Below are positions 36,098 through 42,195 of a stretch of DNA of 52,796 bases, one piece after another (the first letter of the stretch is position 1; each line of letters starts with the position of its first letter). The notes beneath the pieces are model-generated. The model made no database searches and was not told the origin of the DNA. It saw only the letters and a list, made by a program, of their open reading frames with translations. A program made the position numbers and the translations under genes. The DNA comes from Betaproteobacteria bacterium (GTDB lineage Bacteria > Pseudomonadota > Gammaproteobacteria > Burkholderiales > SG8-41), in NCBI GenBank assembly GCA_025363575.1, contig JANYDM010000054.1, forward strand, positions 1 through 52,796, read 5' to 3'.

Positions 36098-36871
36098 TCA
36101 GGCCGTGCGTAGACGGAATTGGGCGAGCTCGGCGACGCGCGCAAGCGTTACGACTTCGCCGATCACTATAAGGGCGGGACTGGCGAGCTGTGCTGCGCGC
36201 GCGGCGTCGGCGAGCGTCGCCAGCGTGCCAATTACGTGCCGCTGCAAATCGGTCGTGCCATGCTGTATCGCCGCGGCGGGCGTCGCCGCCGGCATGCCGG
36301 CCGCCAGCAGCGCTGCGGTAATGTCGCCGACGCGCTGCATGCCCATATAAATCACGAGCGTCGTTTGCGTGCGCGCGAGAGCCGACCAGTCAGGTTCGCC
36401 GCCTTCGCGCGTATGGCCGGTGACGAAGGTAACGCCGCGCGCCATACCGCGATGCGTTACCGGAATGCCGAGCGCGGCCGGCACGCCGATGCCGGCGGTG
36501 ATGCCAGGGACCACTTCGCAGGCGATACCGGCTTGCGCCAGAGCCATCACTTCTTCGCCGCCGCGGCCGAACACGAACGGGTCGCCGCCTTTGACGCGTG
36601 CAATGACATTGCCGCGCGCAGCGAGCCGCACCATCAGCCGCTCGATGAATTCCTGCGGCGTCGACTTGCAGCCGCCGCGCTTGCCGACTTCGATCACACG
36701 CGCCGCGGGCGCGTGCTCGAGTATGCGGCGGTCGACCAGGTCGTCGATCATCACGATATCTGCCTGCCGCAGCGCGCGCACGGCCTTGAGCGTCAGCAGC
36801 TCGGGGTCGCCCGGTCCGGCGCCGATCAGGAAGACTTTGCCGCTTTTCATCGCCTGGATCCCTTGATCCAT
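36098..36871 (-). CDS. cobA: Uroporphyrinogen-III C-methyltransferase (SUMT)
   Basis: 257 residues, a stand-alone SUMT with 'VFLIGAGPGDPELLTLKAVR', 'VIEVGKRGGCKSTPQEFIE', 'VARVKGGDPFVFGRGGEE'-type core, 'EVVPGITAGIGVPAALGIPVT' region and 'TLVIYMGMQ'. Methylates uroporphyrinogen III twice to precorrin-2, the entry to siroheme needed by NirB. ATG 36871 shares one base with the nrtD stop. There is no CysG fusion, so oxidation and chelation must come from other enzymes. Confidence 0.95.
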   Translation of the reverse strand: MDQGIQAMKSGKVFLIGAGPGDPELLTLKAVRALRQADIVMIDDLVDRRILEHAPAARVIEVGKRGGCKSTPQEFIERLMVRLAARGNVIARVKGGDPFVFGRGGEEVMALAQAGIACEVVPGITAGIGVPAALGIPVTHRGMARGVTFVTGHTREGGEPDWSALARTQTTLVIYMGMQRVGDITAALLAAGMPAATPAAAIQHGTTDLQRHVIGTLATLADAARAAQLASPALIVIGEVVTLARVAELAQFRLRTA

Positions 36872-37662
36872 CAGGCAGCGGGCCGCAACTGCTTTTGATA
36901 CAGGAACTCGAGCACGCGGCCGCGCAGATGGTGATAGTCCTTGTCGTTGACCAGCGCCATGCGTTCGCGCGGGCGCGCCAGCTTGACTTCCACGATGTCG
37001 CCTACCGTCGCGGCCGGGCCGTTGGTCATCATCACGATGCGGTCCGACAGCAGGACTGCCTCGTCCACGTCGTGCGTGACCATCAGCACCGTGCTGCCGG
37101 TTTTGGCGACGATCTTCAGCAACTCGTCCTGCAGATGCGCGCGCGTCAGCGCGTCGAGCGCGCCAAACGGCTCGTCGAGCAACAGCACCTTGGGTTCCAT
37201 CGACAGTGCGCGGGCGATACCCACGCGCTGCTTCATGCCGCCGGAGATTTCGCCCGGCCGCTTGTCGGCCGCATGCGTGAGCTGCACGAGCTCGAGCGCC
37301 TTCAAAGTGCGCGCCTTCAATTGCGCCTTGGACTCGGCGCCGGCGAATACGCGCTCCACTGCCAGATACACGTTTTCGGCGCACGTCAGCCACGGCAGCA
37401 GCGAGTGGTTCTGGAACACCACGCCGCGGTCGGGCCCCGGCCCCGCGATTTCGCGGCCCGCGCACAGCAGCACGCCGCTCGTCGGCTCGAGCAGGCCGGC
37501 GACCATGTTGAGCAGCGTCGACTTGCCGCAGCCCGAATGGCCGATCAGCGTCACGAACTCGCCTTCGTGGATCGACAGATTAACGTCTTTCAAGGCAACG
37601 AAGCTGCCCTGCTTGGTCTTGAACGACATGTTTGCCTGCTCGACGGATACGAATTTCTGCAT
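36871..37662 (-). CDS. nrtD: Nitrate ABC transporter ATP-binding protein
   Basis: 263 residues with Walker A 'GHSGCGKST' (41-49), Q-loop 'VFQNHSLLPWLT', signature 'ISGGMKQR', Walker B 'VLLLDEPFGALDA' and switch His in 'VTHDVDEAVLL'. The 'SLLPW' motif is typical of the nitrate/taurine/sulfonate class, and neighbours make nitrate the substrate. GGAG eight bases before ATG 37662 favours it over ATG 37668. Overlaps cobA by one base. Confidence 0.94.
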   Translation of the reverse strand: MQKFVSVEQANMSFKTKQGSFVALKDVNLSIHEGEFVTLIGHSGCGKSTLLNMVAGLLEPTSGVLLCAGREIAGPGPDRGVVFQNHSLLPWLTCAENVYLAVERVFAGAESKAQLKARTLKALELVQLTHAADKRPGEISGGMKQRVGIARALSMEPKVLLLDEPFGALDALTRAHLQDELLKIVAKTGSTVLMVTHDVDEAVLLSDRIVMMTNGPAATVGDIVEVKLARPRERMALVNDKDYHHLRGRVLEFLYQKQLRPAA

Positions 37663-37674
37663 GGTCATCTCCGG

Positions 37675-38607
37675 TTAGCGGTATTCAAAGCGGCGTGCGA
37701 GCAGCATCAGCGCCTGCTCGAGCAGCAGGCCGACGATGCCGACCGTGAAGATCGCGATGATGATGTGCTCGACGTTGAGGTTGTTCCACTCGTCCCACAC
37801 CCAGAAGCCGATGCCGACGCCGCCGGTCAGCATCTCGGCGGCCACGATGACGAGCCAGGCCACGCCGATGGCGAGCCGTATCCCGGTCAGCATGAAAGGC
37901 AGCACGGCCGGAAACAGAATCCGCGTGAAAACCTTCCACTCCGAAAGATTCAGCACTTTCGCCACGTTCAAATAATCCTGCGGCACTTCGCGCACGCCGG
38001 CCGCGGTATTGATGATCATCGGCCAGATGCTCGAAATGAATATGACCCAGATCGCCGCCGGGTTCGCCGCCTTGAACACCAGCAGCCCGATCGGCAGCCA
38101 TGCCAGTGGCGACACCGGCCGCAAGAGGCTTACGATAGGCGCCGTCATGCCGGCAAGAAAGCGGAAGCGACCGATCATGAAGCCGAGCGGAATGCCGATG
38201 AGCGCCGCGAGGCCGAAGCCGATGCCGACGCGGCCGAGCGAGTTGAGCACGTTCCAGCCTATGCCCTGGTCGTTCGGGCCTTTGCGGTAAAACGGATCGC
38301 TGAACACCTGCACCGCGGATTGCCAGGTCTTGAGCGGCCCCGGCAGCGAACTGCCTTTGGCGACCAGCGACCACGCGAGCACAAACAGTGCGATGCCGAA
38401 GAAGACCGGTATGACGCGCCGTAAAAACTCGCCTATCTCATCGCTGTAACGCTCGACCAGCGGCGTGGCATGGCGCACCGGCGGCGGCAGGTCCACCACG
38501 GCGGGCGCATTGGCCGATGCCGACATCACCGGCGCCGAGACCGGCGCGGCAGCGGCCGGCGGCGCCTCGTTGCTGAATTTCTGGTGCATGAGGATGGCCG
38601 CGCTCAT
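37675..38607 (-). CDS. nrtB: Nitrate ABC transporter permease
   Basis: 310 residues. An unusual Ala/Pro-rich soluble N-terminal stretch (about 10-50) precedes six membrane helices with the EAA-type loop 'TAAGVREVPQDYLNVAKVL' and 'WLVIVAAEMLTGGVGIGFWV', typical of NrtB/SsuC/TauC permeases. Forms the inner-membrane pathway. Its ATG overlaps the nrtA stop by one base (TAATG), so translation is coupled. Confidence 0.94.
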   Translation of the reverse strand: MSAAILMHQKFSNEAPPAAAAPVSAPVMSASANAPAVVDLPPPVRHATPLVERYSDEIGEFLRRVIPVFFGIALFVLAWSLVAKGSSLPGPLKTWQSAVQVFSDPFYRKGPNDQGIGWNVLNSLGRVGIGFGLAALIGIPLGFMIGRFRFLAGMTAPIVSLLRPVSPLAWLPIGLLVFKAANPAAIWVIFISSIWPMIINTAAGVREVPQDYLNVAKVLNLSEWKVFTRILFPAVLPFMLTGIRLAIGVAWLVIVAAEMLTGGVGIGFWVWDEWNNLNVEHIIIAIFTVGIVGLLLEQALMLLARRFEYR

Positions 38608-39896
38608 TACGCCACCTTGATCTTGAAGCTGCCCGCATATTTCTTGGGCTCTTTGCCGTCCCAGACAACGCCGTCGACCAGCTTCGAGGTGCGGAAGTCC
38701 GATTTCGGCAACGGCGTTTTGGTCGCCGCGGCAGCCTGCTTGTAGATGTCAATGCGGTTCACTTTCTTCGCGATGGCGAGATAGTCAGGGTCTTCCTTCA
38801 GCAGGCCCCAGCGCCGGTGCTGCGTCATGAACCACATGCCGTCCGACAAGTACGGATAGTTGACCGCACCGTCGTTGTAGAACTTCATGTAATCGGGCTC
38901 GTCCCACTTCTTGCCGATGCCGTCGTCGTAGCGGCCCAGCATGCGCGCGAGTATCACGTCGGAGTCTGTGTTGACATACGACTTGTCGGCCACCGTCTGC
39001 GCCGTCTTCTGCCGGTTGGAAAGCGACGAATCGATCCAGCGGCCGGCCTCGAGGATAGCGGCCGTCATCGCGCGTGCCGTGTTCGGATACTTGGCGACGA
39101 AATCCGCCGTCGTGCCAAGCGTCTTCTCGGGGTGGTCTTTCCAGATCGCCTGCGTGGTGATCGCGGTAAAGCCGATGCCGTCGACGATCGCGCGGTTGCC
39201 CCACGGCTCGCCGACGCAAAACCCGTCCATGTTGCCGACGCGCATGTTGGCGACCATCTGCGGCGGCGGCACCGTGATGATCTTGGCATCGGTAAACGGA
39301 TTGATGCCGTTGGCCGCCATCCAGTAATAGATCCACATCGCGTGCGTGCCGGTCGGAAAAGTCTGCGCGAACGTGTATTCGCGCTTTTCCTTGTCCATCA
39401 GGGCTTTCAGCGTCGCGCCGTCTTTCACGCCCTTGTCGTTGAGTTTTTTCGAGAGCGTGATCGCCTGGCCGTTATTGTTGAGGCTCATCAGCACCGCCAT
39501 GTCTTTCTTGGGCCCGCCGATGCCCATCTGCACGCCGTAGATGAGGCCGTAGAGCACATGCGCCGCGTCGAGTTCGCCATTGACCAGCTTGTCGCGCACC
39601 GACGCCCACGACGCTTCCTTGCTGGGCACGATCTTGATGCCGTACTTCTTGTCGAATTCCATCACCGAGGCCATGACCACCGAGGAGCAGTCGGTAAGCG
39701 GGATGAAACCGATTTTGAGTTCGGTTTTTTCGGGCGCATCCGAACCTGCCGCCCACGCGCCGTGGCGCACGGCATCCGGCACCAAGCTCATGATGGCCGC
39801 GCCGGTGAGCGCGCTGCCGCGGCGCAGGAAATCGCGGCGCGTATCGCTTTCGATCTGCTCGTTGCCCGTGTTGTCATGTATGGTCTCGTCGCTCAT
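38607..39896 (-). CDS. nrtA: Nitrate ABC transporter substrate-binding protein, Tat-exported
   Basis: 429 residues. The Tat signal 'RRDFLRRGSAL' starts at residue 20; the body has 'KIGFIPLTDCSSVVMA', 'GPKKDMAVLMSLNNNGQ', 'VANMRVGNMDGFCVGEPWGN' and 'YPYLSDGMWFMTQHRRWG', NrtA/NasF landmarks. Captures nitrate (or nitrite) in the periplasm. NasS nitrate sensors belong to the same fold but are cytoplasmic, whereas the Tat signal says this one is exported. It lies 29 bases after the globin gene. Confidence 0.95.
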   Translation of the reverse strand: MSDETIHDNTGNEQIESDTRRDFLRRGSALTGAAIMSLVPDAVRHGAWAAGSDAPEKTELKIGFIPLTDCSSVVMASVMEFDKKYGIKIVPSKEASWASVRDKLVNGELDAAHVLYGLIYGVQMGIGGPKKDMAVLMSLNNNGQAITLSKKLNDKGVKDGATLKALMDKEKREYTFAQTFPTGTHAMWIYYWMAANGINPFTDAKIITVPPPQMVANMRVGNMDGFCVGEPWGNRAIVDGIGFTAITTQAIWKDHPEKTLGTTADFVAKYPNTARAMTAAILEAGRWIDSSLSNRQKTAQTVADKSYVNTDSDVILARMLGRYDDGIGKKWDEPDYMKFYNDGAVNYPYLSDGMWFMTQHRRWGLLKEDPDYLAIAKKVNRIDIYKQAAAATKTPLPKSDFRTSKLVDGVVWDGKEPKKYAGSFKIKVA

Positions 39897-39925
39897 GGTG
39901 AACTCCCGGTTAAGTGATCGTTGGG

Positions 39926-40336
39926 TCAGGCCGCTTCAGCCGCCTGTTGCATCGTTGCGGCCAGCAAGCCGTACACGTCCGTCCACGCCTGCTTGACCTC
40001 TGCCGTATAGGCCGGGCCCAGCCCCTGCTCCAGCGTCCACAGAAGAGCAGCGCCTACGGTGGAATAATCCTGCCGCCTGACACCGTAACCGGCGTGGCGC
40101 CGGCCCAATGCCTGCACGGCGGGCACGACGGTGTTTACTTCATTCAGCGAAATCACAGCGGTTCCGATCATCGCGATGAGCTTCCTCCCCTGCTCTTTCA
40201 GGTCGCCTTTGAACAGCGCTTTGAGCGTCGGGTCCTCCGCGAACAGTCTGGAATAAAAAAGCGCCGCCGCGGTTTCGCGGATAGGCAGCACTTGCTGCCA
40301 GCTTGCCTGCACCAGTCCGATCTGATGTGGGGTCAT
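39926..40336 (-). CDS. Single-domain globin (Vitreoscilla-haemoglobin / flavohaemoglobin-domain type)
   Basis: 136 residues. Tyr28 at the B10 position ('ALFYSRLF'), a Gln at about 49 as likely E7, and proximal His81 ('LGRRHAGYGVRRQDYSTVG') match the globin part of flavohaemoglobins; no reductase domain follows. Such globins bind O2 and NO. It is the first coding gene after the antitermination leader, so it is probably induced with nitrate assimilation, perhaps to remove NO made from nitrite (inference). ATG 40336 follows family length; a GTG extension to 40381 would run through the terminator. Confidence 0.9.
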   Translation of the reverse strand: MTPHQIGLVQASWQQVLPIRETAAALFYSRLFAEDPTLKALFKGDLKEQGRKLIAMIGTAVISLNEVNTVVPAVQALGRRHAGYGVRRQDYSTVGAALLWTLEQGLGPAYTAEVKQAWTDVYGLLAATMQQAAEAA

Positions 40337-40352
40337 CTCAATACTCGCTCGC

Positions 40353-40404
40353 AAAAAAAAGCGGCCATTTTCCACAGGCACTTCTGCCTTCGAAAAATGG
40401 ACGC
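40353..40404 (-). terminator. Intrinsic terminator in the leader of the globin-nrt-nir operon
   Basis: On the minus strand 40404-40385 pairs with 40380-40361 in a nearly perfect 20-bp stem with loop GAAG, followed by eight U (40360-40353). It lies before the globin start, so it would stop transcription of the operon unless prevented. Its 5' arm overlaps the second hexaloop hairpin. Confidence 0.88.
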
Positions 40405-40443
40405 CATTGTCCAGTTCAGCCTTGCATCCGCCATTGGATGCAA
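40398..40443 (-). ncRNA. ANTAR-type two-hexaloop antitermination leader (NasT target)
   Basis: Transcribed first is hairpin P1 (40443-40422): stem TTGCATCC / GGATGCAA with loop AATGGC. After an 8-nt linker comes P2 (40413-40398): stem TGGAC / GTCCA with the same loop AATGGC. Both hexaloops carry A at position 1 and G at position 4, the known recognition bases for ANTAR proteins. P2's loop and 3' strand are also part of the terminator 5' arm, so P2 and the terminator exclude each other. nasT, just upstream, encodes an ANTAR protein. Structure read from sequence; the regulatory role follows from the family. Confidence 0.85.
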
Positions 40444-40463
40444 TGCGTAATGGCTAAGCCTTG

Positions 40464-40479
40464 AGCAAGCGTCATGCCA
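40464..40479 (-). promoter_or_regulatory. Sigma-54 (-24/-12) promoter of the globin-nrt-nir operon
   Basis: Minus strand TGGCATG-ACGC-TTGCT against the consensus TGGCACG-N4-TTGCW; GG and GC are separated by exactly 10 bases. The expected transcription start is near 40453, ten bases before hairpin P1 of the leader, which fits well. Confidence 0.75.
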
Positions 40480-40556
40480 CCGCCGGGACAGTTACATAAG
40501 ATACTGAAAATAAATGCTAAAGAGTCATGCTAGACAGGTCGAAAATAGCGATTTTC

Positions 40557-40573
40557 CGCACTGTTGCGGTGCA
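40557..40573 (-). promoter_or_regulatory. NtrC-like enhancer site
   Basis: Minus strand TGCACC-GCAAC-AGTGCG against the NtrC dyad TGCACC-N5-GGTGCA. It is centred about 112 bases upstream of the predicted start, the usual position of an enhancer for sigma-54 promoters. Imperfect right half. Confidence 0.5.
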
Positions 40574-40606
40574 CCATCAGGGCGCGACGCATCAAAATGA
40601 AGTGCG

Positions 40607-41182
40607 TTACGCGAGCAATCCCGAAACCGCGACCAGCTGGCGCGCCACCTCGGCCAACCGTGAATTGCTTTCCATCGCCTGTTTGCGCAGAGCGCGATAA
40701 GCCTCGTCTTCCGATAGATTGCGGCTCTTCATCAGCAGGCCTTTCGCGCGTTCGATCACCTTGCGGTCGGCGAGCTTTTCTTCAATGTCGTCGTACTCGC
40801 GTTTCAGCGCCTGAAACTGCTCAAAACGCGCCACGGCCGCATCGATGATGGGCCCGATGCGCTCAGCCGACATGCCGTCGACGACGTACGCGCTGACGCC
40901 GGCCTGCGTCGCGGCGCGGATTTTCGCGGAGTCTCCGTCGTGCGTGAACATCACCACAGGACGCGGCTCGTCGCGGCTGACGACGATCAGGTTTTCGAGC
41001 GTGTCCCGATCGGGCGAATCGGTATCGATGATGACGATGTCAGGCTGCAGCGCGCTGACCTGTCGGTGCAAATCGAAAGTCGAAGGCACGTAGGCAATGA
41101 CTTCGTAACCGGCGCGCGTCAACACCGCCTGCAGAACTTCGGCGCGCTCCAGCACTTCGTCGACAATCATCACTTTGAGCAT
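40607..41182 (-). CDS. nasT: NasT-type ANTAR-domain transcription antiterminator
   Basis: 191 residues. A receiver-like N-terminal domain (1-120; 'VMIVDE', 'IIDTDSPDRDTL') is followed by a coiled linker and a C-terminal ANTAR RNA-binding domain (about 137-186; 'LADRKVIERAKGLLMKSRNL', 'SEDEAYRALRKQAMESN'). NasT binds two-hexaloop leaders and allows read-through when nitrate frees it from NasS. No NasS gene is adjacent. It follows nasA and ybiB, and its own target leader starts shortly after its stop. Confidence 0.93.
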   Translation of the reverse strand: MLKVMIVDEVLERAEVLQAVLTRAGYEVIAYVPSTFDLHRQVSALQPDIVIIDTDSPDRDTLENLIVVSRDEPRPVVMFTHDGDSAKIRAATQAGVSAYVVDGMSAERIGPIIDAAVARFEQFQALKREYDDIEEKLADRKVIERAKGLLMKSRNLSEDEAYRALRKQAMESNSRLAEVARQLVAVSGLLA

Positions 41183-41207
41183 TGGAGACTGCAAGGCGCG
41201 TTATATT

Positions 41208-42191
41208 TCAGGCGGCCGCCAGGCTGCCGGTCTCGACCGCCACGATGGCTTTGGCCTGGTTCATGTCATTGGTGTAGCCGCTCGCGTAGAGGCAGCAAGC
41301 GAGCTGGTTCACGATGGGCAGCGGCACCGGCGCTTCGCCGATCAGGGTGCCCTTGATCCACGTGGCGGTCGTTACCGCATCGATCGCCGCCGGCAGTGTC
41401 GGAATGCTTTTGACCGGGCCCGCTTCCGCCTCGAACAGTATCTGCGCGGCCGAATCCTTGAAGTATTCGATGCGCGGACGCCGCTTGGGATTGGCAAACG
41501 GCTCTCCCTCCGTGCTGCGCAACAGCAGCGCATGCGCGCTGGTCGCGAGCAGGAATTCGCGCATCATTTCCAGGTACGGCGGATGCGACACGCTCACGAT
41601 GCGCAGCGTTTCGGTTTCGAACGGATCGATGAGCTTGGCGAGCGAGTGCGCGCTCGAGCGCACGCCGAGGCGCGCGCGCAGGCTCAGCAGGTCCGTCAGG
41701 CCGGGGGCGAGGACCGCTGTCGGCACGAACGCGATGGCGCCGCCGTCCAGCGCATCCTGCGCCTGCACCAGACTCGCGCAAGGCATCACGCCGAGTTCGC
41801 GCAGTATGTAAGCGGTCGCAATGCGTCCGCCGCCCGTCAACGGGCCGTGGATCAGGACCGGGACGCCAAAACGCTGCAGCAGCAGCGCTAGCAGCGGCAG
41901 CAGGTTCGGCTGATGGCGCGCGCCGTTATAGCTCGGCAGAATGACCGGCTTCGATTTGCCCGCCGGCGCGCGCAGCCGGAACAGGCGTTCGCTGACTGCG
42001 CTGTAGAAACCAAGCAGTTCGGCGAGCGATTCGGACTTGACGCGCAACGCGATGAGGATGGCGCCGAGTTCGAGTTCCGGCACACCGCCGTCCATCATGG
42101 CGCCGAACAGTTGTTGCGCATCCTGCTCCGACAGATCGCCGGCGCCGTCCGCGCCGCGGCCGATTTCTTTTATGTACTGGGCGAAATTCAT
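41208..42191 (-). CDS. ybiB: YbiB/TrpD-like protein (anthranilate phosphoribosyltransferase fold)
   Basis: 327 residues with the helical N-terminal domain ('YIKEIGRGADGAGDLSEQDA', 'PELELGAILIALRVKSES') and an NP-II/III transferase fold including 'PVILPSYNGARHQPNLLPLL', 'VLIHGPLTGGGRIAT' and 'GVRSSAHSLAKLIDPF'. YbiB proteins resemble TrpD but bind nucleic acid rather than make tryptophan precursors. Between nasA and nasT in this operon; its role there is unknown. ATG 42191 is four bases after the nasA stop. Confidence 0.88.
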   Translation of the reverse strand: MNFAQYIKEIGRGADGAGDLSEQDAQQLFGAMMDGGVPELELGAILIALRVKSESLAELLGFYSAVSERLFRLRAPAGKSKPVILPSYNGARHQPNLLPLLALLLQRFGVPVLIHGPLTGGGRIATAYILRELGVMPCASLVQAQDALDGGAIAFVPTAVLAPGLTDLLSLRARLGVRSSAHSLAKLIDPFETETLRIVSVSHPPYLEMMREFLLATSAHALLLRSTEGEPFANPKRRPRIEYFKDSAAQILFEAEAGPVKSIPTLPAAIDAVTTATWIKGTLIGEAPVPLPIVNQLACCLYASGYTNDMNQAKAIVAVETGSLAAA

Positions 42192-42195
42192 GAGT

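Noticed and set aside
37685..38374. Minus-strand frame overlapping nrtB in another frame
   Set aside because: Overprinted by a permease with clear membrane helices and the family loop motif; the alternative frame is Arg/His-rich noise.
36895..38424. 509-codon plus-strand open frame opposite nrtD and nrtB
   Set aside because: Antisense shadow across two real genes; extreme His/Asp/Arg composition and no ribosome binding site or domain.
38817..39917. Plus-strand open frame opposite nrtA
   Set aside because: Antisense shadow of the Tat-exported nitrate-binding protein; no motif.
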